A stretch of DNA of 6,482 nucleotides from Roseiflexaceae bacterium (GTDB lineage: Bacteria > Chloroflexota > Chloroflexia > Chloroflexales > Roseiflexaceae), in contig JACMIM010000425.1 of assembly GCA_014381165.1 (NCBI GenBank), forward strand, positions 1 through 6,482, written 5' to 3'. Each line of letters starts with the position of its first letter. Within the stretch, counting starts at the first letter, position 1. Position numbers and translations under genes: made by a program. The notes below the pieces were generated by a model. That model searched no databases. It saw nothing but the letters and a program-made list of their open reading frames with translations, and had not been told where the DNA came from. Shown here one piece after another: positions 1-6,280 of this stretch.

Positions 1-864
1 CTGATAGTCTGGCACAGCCAGAACCTGCTGCGCTACAATGCTGCAGCTCGCGATGTACTGTTGGAAATGCGACCGGCTGGCCAGGATGTGAGCGCCCGGT
101 TGGATGCGCTGCTCAATGAGTACGCCGACCGCCAAGCCGCCCGGGTCGAGGCGATTTCCAGCTATGCGCGTGGGGCGCGCTGCCGCCACCGCGCGATCGC
201 CGAGCACTTTGGCGAGCGTATGGCCGCCTGTGGCAGCGCCTGCGACATGTGTGCGCCGCTCGACGGTGGGCGGCGAGTGGCTGCCGCTGTGCAGCGCGCC
301 CCATCGGCTGTTCGCTACGGGCCAGCTGAAACCAGTGCTGCCGCGCTGGCCGCCGTGGACGAGCTTCAGGGGCGGCTGGGCGAAAAGGATTTGGTTTGCG
401 TGCTGCTGGGCACGCCCGGCTACCCGGCTTGCGGCGCATTTGGTCAGTTGGCCGGGGCCGATTTCGCGGCCACCCGCGCCGTGGTTTCCGGGCTGATCGC
501 GGCGGGCCGGCTGGCCTATCGCAGCCGGGCGCTCGTGCCAGTGCGTGGCACACCCGCCGCCGGTGGGGCCGATTTCGCGCACGATGCAGTGCTGCGCTGT
601 CTTGCGCGGCTGCCATTTGCGGTTGGCAAATCCGGGCTGGCCAAAGTGCTGAAGGGCGCGGCTGGCAGCCCAATTGGCCCCGACCGCTGCGCCGATTACG
701 CGGCGCTGGCGCATATGACCGGCGCGGCGATCGAGGCCGAGATCGAGCGGCTGATTGCCAGCGGCGAGCTGCGCCGCAGCGGTGAGCGCATGCCGCTGCT
801 GGCGATCACCGAGCGCGGGGTGGCGGCGCTGCGTGAGGATGCGATGGCCGATGATCTGGGGTAA
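1..864 (+). CDS. recQ: RecQ-family ATP-dependent DNA helicase, C-terminal part (5' end outside window)
   Basis: RecQ enzymes are 3'-5' DNA helicases in recombination and repair. Only the part after the helicase core is present: 287 codons, open from base 1, stop TAA 862-864. Residues here are numbered from base 1. Visible in sequence: a RecQ zinc-binding module with 'CRHRAIAEHFGE' and Cys ligands at about 61, 77, 81 and 84. The spacing is CX15CX3CX2C, with one extra residue compared with the usual CGxCDxC. Two winged-helix-like segments follow (about 113-174 and 194-280); the second ends 'LLAITERGVAAL', like an RQC wing. No HRDC domain is seen. 'LIVW' at the very start fits the strand after the GRAGRDG helicase motif, so the frame probably continues upstream. 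ATG 67 could be an internal start, but no good ribosome binding site precedes it. Family call is firm from the zinc motif; residues 10-45 are poorly conserved and less certain. Confidence 0.82.
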   Translation: MIVWHSQNLLRYNAAARDVLLEMRPAGQDVSARLDALLNEYADRQAARVEAISSYARGARCRHRAIAEHFGERMAACGSACDMCAPLDGGRRVAAAVQRAPSAVRYGPAETSAAALAAVDELQGRLGEKDLVCVLLGTPGYPACGAFGQLAGADFAATRAVVSGLIAAGRLAYRSRALVPVRGTPAAGGADFAHDAVLRCLARLPFAVGKSGLAKVLKGAAGSPIGPDRCADYAALAHMTGAAIEAEIERLIASGELRRSGERMPLLAITERGVAALREDAMADDLG

Positions 865-987
865 AGGCCGCGCGCCGCGCCCGCCGCGTAGATCCCCACC
901 GCTGTGGCGCGACATGATTGATGTTCGATGATCTACCGCTGTGCTACGTTGGCGGGGGCAAGCCCTGCGGCTACCGACGTGGCGCGA

Positions 988-993
988 TATACT
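988..993 (+). promoter_or_regulatory. Putative -10 box (TATACT) for the M23 peptidase gene
   Basis: TATACT matches the TATAAT consensus at 5 of 6 positions and stands out in GC-rich surroundings. No good -35 lies 16-18 bp upstream. Transcription would start near 999-1001, only about 5-7 nt before GTG 1006, implying a leaderless or very short-leader mRNA. The nonamer gtggcgcga just before it (979-987) also occurs at 904-912. Inferred from sequence only. Confidence 0.4.
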
Positions 994-1005
994 GGAAATT
1001 CTCCC

Positions 1006-2823
1006 GTGGCACAATCCTCGCGTGATCGCCTCCGCGCCCGCCGACAGGCGATCGCCGCCCGCCGCCGCCGCCTGATCATTCCGCTGATTGTGGCCGCGCT
1101 GCTGGCGGTGGCCGTGCTGTTCTGGCTTTCGCGCCCGCGCCAGGCGGTTGCCCCGCAGCTTGCGGCTCCATCGGCGCAAGCCTTGATACAGGCGGGCGCG
1201 CCCACGGCTCCGCCCGCCGTGGCCCCCACGCCCAGCGGCCCCGCTCAATTTTTCCATGATCAGCGGCTGACTTATGCACCAGGCTTTTATGTGCCAGAGG
1301 TGCAGGCCTTTCTGGACGCACAGCCAGGCCCACTCAAGACGTTCTCCACGCCGGTGGGCGACCGCAGCCACAGCTTTGCCGAGATTGTGGTCGGCCAGAG
1401 CCTGTACTACAGCTTGAACCCGCAGGTGGTGCTGGCGCTGCTGGAAAGCCAGGCTGGGTTGCTTTCCGCCGAACGGCCGAGCCAGCAGCAGCTCGATTGG
1501 GCGATGGGCTACCGCACCAAGGATGCCAAGCCGGGGGAGGATAAACTGCGCGGCCTGACCGCTCAGGTGCGCTGGGCCGTGCGCCAGTTGCTGTACGCCC
1601 GCCGTGATTTCGCGGCCTACCCGCCGCTGGTCTTTCAGGACGGCACGCAGTCCCCCGCGCCGGCCGGCTGGGAGTTGAGCCGCTATGCCTTGGCACGCGC
1701 GCTGGCCCCGGCCACCACGCCCGATCAGCTCGATCAGCGCTTGATGGCCTTCGCCGCGACCTACACACGCCTATTTGGCGACCCACGGCCTGCGCCCGAA
1801 GACTGGCCCGCGCCCGCCGCGCCATTTTTGAGCTGGCCGCTGGAAAAACCTGCGCGCATTACCTCGTTCTTCGACCACGACGGGCCGTTCCTTGGCCGCA
1901 GTGGCGGTACATTCTCGTATTGGGGACGCAACGAACCCGATCTTTCCTATGATGGCCATGACGGCTGGGACTACGCTTCCGCCTTCGAACCGGCGCTGGC
2001 CGCCGCCGCCGGCACGGTGGTGTTTGCCGGCAATGCCGATGATAACTGCGCCACCACAGCGGTTGTGCTCGACCACGGCAACGGCTACCGCACGCTGTAC
2101 TGGCACCTCAGCAGCGCCAATGTCGCCAATGGCCAGCAGGTCGGTGCGGGCGACGCGCTGGGAATAACCGGGGCGAGCGGCTGTGCGTTTGGGCCGCACT
2201 TGCATCTGGGTGTGCAGTACCTGGGGCGCAGCACCGACCCATATGGCTACTGCGGCGCGACCGCCGACCCGTGGGCGCAGAACCCCGCTGGCAGCGCAAG
2301 CCGCTGGCTGTGGCAGGATCGGCCCTCGCCCTGCGGCCCGCCGCCCGCTGGCGCGCTGCTGGTCGATACCGCATCGCCTGGCTTTTCGAACAAAGGCATC
2401 TGGCAGACCGCGCCATTTGGCTATGGTGGCGACGCGCTGTTTACGCGCTCGGTTGGCGAGCAGCCTGCCGCTGCGGCCACGGCGACACCCGCCGCAACGC
2501 CGCTCGCCCCCACGGTATTAGCCCCGACGGCATCGGCAAGCTACCGGCCACAGCTGACCGCCGGGCGCTACCGCGTGCTGGCCTACATCCCCTATGTTTT
2601 GAACGGCCTCGACGACGCGATCGGCGTGACCTACCGGGTCACGCACGCTGGCGGCACGAGCGCTCGCAGTGTCGATCTTCAGCTGCACGCCAATGAGTGG
2701 CTCGACCTTGGCACCTACGAGTTTGCGCCAGGCAGCGCGGCTGTGGAGATCGGTAATCGGGCCGAGTTCGCCGATCAGGGCGTGTGGGCAGACGCAGTCC
2801 TGTGGCTGCCGGTTGAACAGTGA
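1006..2823 (+). CDS. Membrane-anchored M23 (LytM-type) peptidoglycan metallopeptidase with golvesin-like C-terminal domain
   Basis: Predicted zinc endopeptidase cleaving peptidoglycan cross-bridges outside the membrane. Numbered from GTG 1006 (605 aa): an Arg-rich tail, one hydrophobic helix at about 23-41 (signal anchor), an Ala/Pro linker to about 80, then a helical region to about 270 containing 'NPQVVLALLESQ', which resembles lytic-transglycosylase-like segments. The M23 domain spans about 280-425 with all catalytic residues: H318 and D322 (HxxxD), H367 (in 'LYWHLSS'), and H398/H400 (HLH). Residues about 453-605 look like a golvesin/Xly carbohydrate-binding-like domain ('VDTASPGFSNKGIW' to 'GVWADAVLWL'), interrupted near its middle by an Ala/Thr/Pro-rich insert. 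An in-frame ATG at 928 would add 26 residues. GTG 1006 is preferred because the 928-1005 codons drop in GC3, the TATACT box lies inside them, and a short basic tail before the helix is typical. Catalytic activity is likely; substrate is not known. Confidence 0.86.
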   Translation: MAQSSRDRLRARRQAIAARRRRLIIPLIVAALLAVAVLFWLSRPRQAVAPQLAAPSAQALIQAGAPTAPPAVAPTPSGPAQFFHDQRLTYAPGFYVPEVQAFLDAQPGPLKTFSTPVGDRSHSFAEIVVGQSLYYSLNPQVVLALLESQAGLLSAERPSQQQLDWAMGYRTKDAKPGEDKLRGLTAQVRWAVRQLLYARRDFAAYPPLVFQDGTQSPAPAGWELSRYALARALAPATTPDQLDQRLMAFAATYTRLFGDPRPAPEDWPAPAAPFLSWPLEKPARITSFFDHDGPFLGRSGGTFSYWGRNEPDLSYDGHDGWDYASAFEPALAAAAGTVVFAGNADDNCATTAVVLDHGNGYRTLYWHLSSANVANGQQVGAGDALGITGASGCAFGPHLHLGVQYLGRSTDPYGYCGATADPWAQNPAGSASRWLWQDRPSPCGPPPAGALLVDTASPGFSNKGIWQTAPFGYGGDALFTRSVGEQPAAAATATPAATPLAPTVLAPTASASYRPQLTAGRYRVLAYIPYVLNGLDDAIGVTYRVTHAGGTSARSVDLQLHANEWLDLGTYEFAPGSAAVEIGNRAEFADQGVWADAVLWLPVEQ

Positions 2824-2829
2824 TACAAT
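2821..2829 (+). promoter_or_regulatory. Extended -10 promoter (TGaTACAAT) for the sensor kinase gene
   Basis: TGATACAAT fits the extended -10 form TGnTAtaaT (5 of 6 in the hexamer, TACAAT at 2824-2829) and overlaps the TGA stop codon of the M23 gene (2821-2823). There is no convincing -35 at the normal distance, as is tolerated by extended -10 promoters. Transcription would start near 2836, giving the kinase an untranslated leader of about 230 nt that contains the hairpins described below. Predicted only. Confidence 0.5.
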
Positions 2830-2892
2830 AAAGCATAGGACTTAGGCAGTTGGCGACTTCAGCCTACGGCAGCATGGAAAAAGCTTTCTTTT

Positions 2893-2933
2893 TTGTTTCG
2901 TTGTTTGGTGCAAAGCACCAAACAACGAGACAA
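2893..2933. repeat. Near-perfect 19-bp inverted repeat, 3-nt loop
   Basis: The left arm 2893-2911 pairs with the right arm 2915-2933 around the loop AAA. Eighteen Watson-Crick pairs are seen plus one G-T position (2897/2929). A T-run (2889-2894) lies upstream rather than downstream, and the three bases after the right arm are tca, so it is not a standard intrinsic terminator on either strand. It may be a processing or stability element, an attenuator, or the core of a palindromic mobile element. Confidence 0.75.
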
Positions 2934-3025
2934 TCATGAGTTATTTTTCCTTGCCCGCTGCGGGCGAAATGAACCCTCTTGGGCAACTGCGTACCTCCTA
3001 AAGCATCCAACAATACTTTTCCCGG

Positions 3026-3051
3026 CCGGATGGCGGATTTACGCCATCCGG
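3026..3051. repeat. 10-bp inverted repeat with 6-nt loop, REP-like
   Basis: ccggatggcg (3026-3035) and cgccatccgg (3042-3051) are exact reverse complements around gattta. In RNA this hairpin would end 17 nt before the kinase start codon. The sequence superficially resembles enterobacterial REP elements (GCCGGATG...CATCCGGC style), but that likeness may be chance. There is no T-run after it, so it is not a terminator. It contains an in-frame ATG (3030) that I do not take as the start. Confidence 0.65.
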
Positions 3052-3068
3052 ACGAGCCATACAAAACT

Positions 3069-5033
3069 ATGTTCAAGGCCCAAACTCAAATACTCTCGAT
3101 GCTGGTCGAGGAGCTGCGCACGTCCTCGCCGGAGATGACTGGCCTGATAGACCAGTTGCTGCAGCCAAACAGCGTCGAAATTCGCCGTGCGCAGCTGCGG
3201 ACGATCGGCGCGTTTTGGTACCGCCAAGGTGGCGAGCCGGAGGTGCTGGCCGAGCTTGGCCTTGCGATGGCCGAGCAGGCTGAGATCGAGCCAGGTATTG
3301 CGATGGCCGAGCTGCTGATGGCCTTTGGAACTGCGCGTGACGAACAGCAGACCCGCCAGCGCGAAAACGACCTGATGCGGCGCATGGCCGAGCTGCGTGG
3401 CCTGCATCGGGTGATCTCCGCTGCAAACTCCACGCTCGATCTTGACACCTCGATGCACACGGTGGTCGAGACCGTGGCTGAGGTGATGGGCGTGGAGGTC
3501 TGCTCGGTGTACCTGTTCGATAAGAACAGCTACGACCTGACGCTGCGGGCGACCAAGGGCCTGAACAACGCGGCGATCGGCCAGGTGCGCTCGCCAATGG
3601 GCGAGGGCATTACCGGCTGGGCCGCCAAGGAGGGCAAGCCGATCGCAATCGCCGACGTGCGGCGCGACCCACGCTTCCACAAAGAGCCGGTGCTTGGCGA
3701 GGAAGAGTACCGCGCCATGCTGGCTGTGCCGATTGTGCTGTTTAGCGCCGAACGCTTTCATATCGATTCCGACAAGCTCCAGGGCGTGATCAGCATCCAG
3801 ACCCACGGCCCGCGCGAATTCACCGCCGAGGAAATTAATTTCGTCGAAACCGTGGCCGGTGAGCTGGCGTTTTTTATCGTCAATGCCCAGCTGTACCAGC
3901 AGACTGGCGACCAGTTGACCCAGAAGCTGCGCGAGCTGACCACGCTCCAGCAGGTTTCCAAACGTATCGCCGAGCAGCTGGATCTTGAGGAGGTGCTGAA
4001 GCTGATCGTGGCCAAGGCAGTCGAGTTGGCCCATGTCGATCGGGCCGATATTTTCCGCTGCGGCGAGGATGACGTGCTTCAGCTGGCTGCGACTCAGGGC
4101 GGGCATCACCGTAGCGGCGTGCTGCAGTTTATCGCCAATGCGGTGCGCGATGGTCGCCCGATGGCGGTGCTGAATGCCTACAGCGATTCGCGCTTTCCCG
4201 AGCTTTCGCATGTAGCTGGCGAGGAAGGCTTTCACTCACTGTTCTGCATGCCGTTGCACACCCGTGGCCATACTATCGGCGCGATCTGCTTGTACACGCG
4301 TGAGCCACGCCATTTCGACTATGAGCAGGTGCGGCTGCTGGCTACCTTCGCCGACGAAGCCGCGATCGCGATCGAAAATGCGCGCCTGTATGCCGACAGC
4401 CAGCGCGCCCTGGCGATCAAATCGGTGATGCTCCAGGAGATGCACCACCGGGTGCGCAATAACCTGCAAACGATCTCGGCGCTGCTCATGATGCAGCAGC
4501 GGCGAATAGGCGCGGATGAAAAGGCTGCCTCGGCGCTGCGGGACAGCATCTCGCGCATTCAGGCGATCGCCGCCGTTCACAACCTGCTGTGCCGCGAGGA
4601 TATTGGCATCACGACTGTGGAGGCGGTCGCTCGCCAGATTGTCGAAAGCGCCCAGGTGAGTTTGGTCAACCCCGAGTACCCGATCGAGTTCGATGTGCGC
4701 GGTGCAGGCGTGACCATTGGCTCGCGCGATGCAACGGTTGTGGCAATTGTGATCAATGAGCTGATCGGTAACTCGCTTGCGCACGGCCTGACAATCGAAG
4801 GTGGCCGCGTGCTGATCGAAACCAGCGAGCACGATGACACGACCACCGTGGCCGTGCGCGACGACGGCCCCTCGCACGAGGGCACGCCCGACCCAAGCCA
4901 AAGCAGCGGCTTCGGCCTGCAAATTATCAAGACGTTGGTTCTGGACGACCTGGAAGGTAGCTTCGAACTGTACGAAGCCGACGGCTGGATGCACGCCGTC
5001 GTAACCTTCCCCAAGCGCATGTGGCAGGAGTGA
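3069..5033 (+). CDS. Soluble GAF-GAF-HisKA_2 sensor histidine kinase
   Basis: Predicted cytoplasmic two-component kinase that autophosphorylates on His and passes phosphate to a response regulator. Numbered from ATG 3069 (654 aa): an unrecognised helical N-terminus about 1-110, GAF1 about 115-277 (includes 'MGEGITGWAAKEGKPIAIADV'), GAF2 about 291-441 (shorter), a HisKA_2 dimerisation domain about 449-525 with 'LQEMHHRVRNNLQ' (H459/H460; H460 before RVRNN is the likely phospho-acceptor), and an HATPase about 550-650 with N-box 'NELIGNSLAHG' (N563, N568), 'DDG' and 'GFGLQI'. No membrane segment. HisKA_2 kinases such as PdtaS and EutW work with ANTAR RNA-binding regulators; none is visible here, so that link is inference. 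ATG 2979 would add 30 residues, but they run through the palindromic leader and look non-coding. Neither start has a strong ribosome binding site. It may be co-transcribed with the M24 gene 124 bp downstream. Confidence 0.88.
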   Translation: MFKAQTQILSMLVEELRTSSPEMTGLIDQLLQPNSVEIRRAQLRTIGAFWYRQGGEPEVLAELGLAMAEQAEIEPGIAMAELLMAFGTARDEQQTRQRENDLMRRMAELRGLHRVISAANSTLDLDTSMHTVVETVAEVMGVEVCSVYLFDKNSYDLTLRATKGLNNAAIGQVRSPMGEGITGWAAKEGKPIAIADVRRDPRFHKEPVLGEEEYRAMLAVPIVLFSAERFHIDSDKLQGVISIQTHGPREFTAEEINFVETVAGELAFFIVNAQLYQQTGDQLTQKLRELTTLQQVSKRIAEQLDLEEVLKLIVAKAVELAHVDRADIFRCGEDDVLQLAATQGGHHRSGVLQFIANAVRDGRPMAVLNAYSDSRFPELSHVAGEEGFHSLFCMPLHTRGHTIGAICLYTREPRHFDYEQVRLLATFADEAAIAIENARLYADSQRALAIKSVMLQEMHHRVRNNLQTISALLMMQQRRIGADEKAASALRDSISRIQAIAAVHNLLCREDIGITTVEAVARQIVESAQVSLVNPEYPIEFDVRGAGVTIGSRDATVVAIVINELIGNSLAHGLTIEGGRVLIETSEHDDTTTVAVRDDGPSHEGTPDPSQSSGFGLQIIKTLVLDDLEGSFELYEADGWMHAVVTFPKRMWQE

Positions 5034-5037
5034 GCGC

Positions 5038-5120
5038 GACAAGGTGACAAGATGACAAGATGACAAGATGACAAGATGACAAGATGACAAGGTGACAAGG
5101 TGACAAGGTGACAAGGTGAC
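5038..5120 (+). repeat. Octanucleotide tandem array 1, about 10.4 copies
   Basis: Ten complete 8-bp units gacaagRt plus gac, starting 4 bases after the kinase stop codon. All are identical except position R, which runs G, then A five times, then G four times. This block structure suggests growth by slippage or unequal exchange. Read along the kinase sense strand, every unit carries TGA, and because 8 is not a multiple of 3 stops fall in all three frames within 24 nt. The antisense strand has no stops, which creates a spurious long open frame there. Confidence 0.97.
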
Positions 5121-5147
5121 TGCTTTGGTCATCTTGTCACCTTGTCA
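5101..5147 (+). promoter_or_regulatory. 20-bp hairpin from array 1 and its reversed units, ending at the M24 gene ribosome binding site
   Basis: After array 1 and the 7-nt spacer tgctttg (5121-5127), about two and a half units appear in reverse orientation (5128-5147). Arms 5101-5120 and 5128-5147 are reverse complements except for one position, which would be a G-U pair in RNA. The right arm overlaps the first base of the AGGAG ribosome binding site. No T-run follows. Earlier units could pair in shifted registers. It may act as an mRNA 3'-end or processing structure between the kinase and peptidase genes, or restrict ribosome access. Structure is seen; role is inferred. Confidence 0.7.
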
Positions 5148-5151
5148 GGAG
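5147..5151 (+). promoter_or_regulatory. Ribosome binding site (AGGAG) of the M24 peptidase gene
   Basis: AGGAG lies 6 nt before ATG 5158. It is the only strong Shine-Dalgarno sequence before any start in this window and fixes the M24 start. It abuts the base of the array hairpin. Confidence 0.85.
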
Positions 5152-5157
5152 TAACCC

Positions 5158-6249
5158 ATGAATAGACACGAACGGCTTATAAGCGAATTAGCTCGCCATG
5201 GCCTGGACGCCGTCGCAGTTGTGGCTGGTGGCACCATGCGCTATCTGACTGGGCTTGATCTGCATGGCGGCATGCGGATCATGGTTGCGGTCTTTCCAGC
5301 TTCCGGCGAGCCAGCATTTGTGCTGCCCGCGCTGGAGGAGCCGCGTGCTCGTGCGATCATTCCGCTGCCAATGCGCTATTACCCCTGGACGGACGCCGAG
5401 GGGCCGACTGCTGCGCTGGCGGCGTGTGCTCGCGATCTGGGGCTTGCCGGAGCGCGGCTTGGGATCGAGTACACGAGCATGCGGGTGTTCGAGCTGCGCG
5501 GCATCGAGGCCGCCGCCCCCAGTGTCGAGATAACTGATGCGACGCCGGTATTCGCCGCGCTGCGCATGGCCAAGAGCGCCGACGAGTTGGCCTCGATGCG
5601 CGCCGCCGTGCAGATCGTCGAAGGCTCGTTGCGGGCCGCGATCGCGCAGGTGCGCGTTGGCATGACCGAGATCGAGCTGGGCGAGATTTGGGATGCCGCC
5701 ATGCGAGCTGCTGGCAGCGCGCCGTCGTTTTCGACGATCATCGCAAGCGGCCCCAACGCGGCCAACCCACACCACACCAACAGCAGCCGCCAGCTTCAGC
5801 AGGGCGATCTGGTGATTATGGATGGCGGCGCGATCTATGAGGGCTACGCCTCCGACATCACGCGCACGATCGCGCTTGGCGAGATCGTGCCAGAGCTGCG
5901 CAGCATCTATGAGCTGACGCTGGCCGCCAACAAGGCTGGGCGAGCGGCAGTACACCCCGGCGTTGCGCCCGAGCAGATCGACCGGGCCGCGCGCGGCGTG
6001 ATCAGCGCTGGCGGCTACGGGCCACGCTTTCTGCACCGCACCGGCCATGGGCTTGGTATCGAAATCCATGAGCCGCCCTACATTATTGAGGGCAACCGCG
6101 AGCCACTAACCATTGGCACCACCTTTACGATCGAGCCTGGTATTTATCTCGATGGCCTTGGCGGCGTTCGGATCGAGGACGATATCGTAGTAACTGAGCA
6201 GGGCGGCGAGAGCCTGACAACCTTTGAACGCGAACTGATTGTCATTTGA
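5158..6249 (+). CDS. M24-family metallopeptidase (Xaa-Pro dipeptidase / aminopeptidase P-like)
   Basis: Predicted cytoplasmic dinuclear-metal peptidase acting on peptides with proline at position 2. The 363-residue length is typical of short PepQ/YpdF-like enzymes. Visible: a creatinase-like N-terminal domain (about 1-130) starting 'MNRHERLISELARHGLDAV', then a pita-bread domain with all five metal ligands: D222 ('VIMDGG'), D233 ('SDITRT'), H297 ('RTGHGLGIEIHE'), E326 ('FTIEPGIY') and E340 ('VRIEDDIVV'). H293 and H304 match the accessory histidines of Xaa-Pro enzymes. There is no signal peptide. ATG 5158 has AGGAG 6 nt upstream. The gene sits between inverted octamer arrays and no separate promoter is visible, so it may be read from the kinase promoter. 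Whether it is a dipeptidase or an aminopeptidase, or what its substrate is, cannot be told from sequence alone. Confidence 0.92.
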   Translation: MNRHERLISELARHGLDAVAVVAGGTMRYLTGLDLHGGMRIMVAVFPASGEPAFVLPALEEPRARAIIPLPMRYYPWTDAEGPTAALAACARDLGLAGARLGIEYTSMRVFELRGIEAAAPSVEITDATPVFAALRMAKSADELASMRAAVQIVEGSLRAAIAQVRVGMTEIELGEIWDAAMRAAGSAPSFSTIIASGPNAANPHHTNSSRQLQQGDLVIMDGGAIYEGYASDITRTIALGEIVPELRSIYELTLAANKAGRAAVHPGVAPEQIDRAARGVISAGGYGPRFLHRTGHGLGIEIHEPPYIIEGNREPLTIGTTFTIEPGIYLDGLGGVRIEDDIVVTEQGGESLTTFERELIVI

Positions 6250-6253
6250 CCGT

Positions 6254-6260
6254 GTGACAA
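6254..6260 (+). repeat. Single sense-oriented octamer unit after the M24 stop codon
   Basis: gtgacaa matches the array 1 orientation and starts 4 bases after the M24 stop codon (6247-6249). It is followed by a 20-bp non-repeat spacer (6261-6280) and then array 2 in reverse orientation. It can pair with the ttgtcac of array 2, a smaller version of the fold-back seen upstream of the M24 gene. Confidence 0.55.
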
Positions 6261-6280
6261 AAGGCCAAGCAACCTAACGC

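Larger units (their letters stand above)
2830..3068 (+). other. Hairpin-rich, locally AT-rich leader between the M23 and kinase genes
   Basis: No credible gene lies here. Bases 2871-3020 hold 65 G/C of 150 (43%), against well over 60% in the flanking genes. Contents in order: a weak inverted repeat taggc/gccta (2843-2866), an A-run/T-run stretch (2878-2894), a 19-bp hairpin (2893-2933), a small gcccg/cgggc hairpin (2953-2965), the sequence acctcct (2993-2999), which equals the anti-Shine-Dalgarno core of 16S rRNA, and a 10-bp hairpin (3026-3051). It could be a regulatory 5' leader or the remains of a small inserted element. I recognise no riboswitch family. Confidence 0.5.

Noticed and set aside
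34..39. TACAAT as a promoter -10 box
   Set aside because: It lies inside the apparently continuous recQ reading frame, with no -35 visible because the window begins there. A start at ATG 67 would leave a helicase tail without its motor domain.
2893..2933. Intrinsic terminator for the M23 gene
   Set aside because: No T-run follows the stem on the plus strand, and on the minus strand the following bases are A-rich. The T-run is on the 5' side only.
3026..3051. Canonical ANTAR-binding RNA motif
   Set aside because: The loop is six bases, but gattta does not have A at position 1 and G at position 4, and there is no second hexaloop hairpin beside it.
2864..3076. Minus-strand 70-codon open frame in the leader
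   Set aside because: It runs through both hairpins, has no recognisable motif, and its start has no convincing ribosome binding site.
3039..4235. 398-codon minus-strand open frame opposite the kinase
   Set aside because: Its composition is the complement of a clearly real GAF domain gene in high-GC3 DNA, and no protein motif is seen.
4236..5132. Long minus-strand open frame (298 codons) antisense to the kinase and running through array 1
   Set aside because: It begins inside the repeat array, where the antisense strand lacks stops, and gives a low-complexity peptide with an 8-residue period. The rest is a shadow of the kinase's codon bias, with no recognisable family and no ribosome binding site.
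5134..5147. TTGTCA units as -35 boxes for the M24 gene
   Set aside because: They match TTGACA at 5 of 6 positions, but no -10-like sequence lies 16-18 bp downstream; that region is already the start of the coding sequence.
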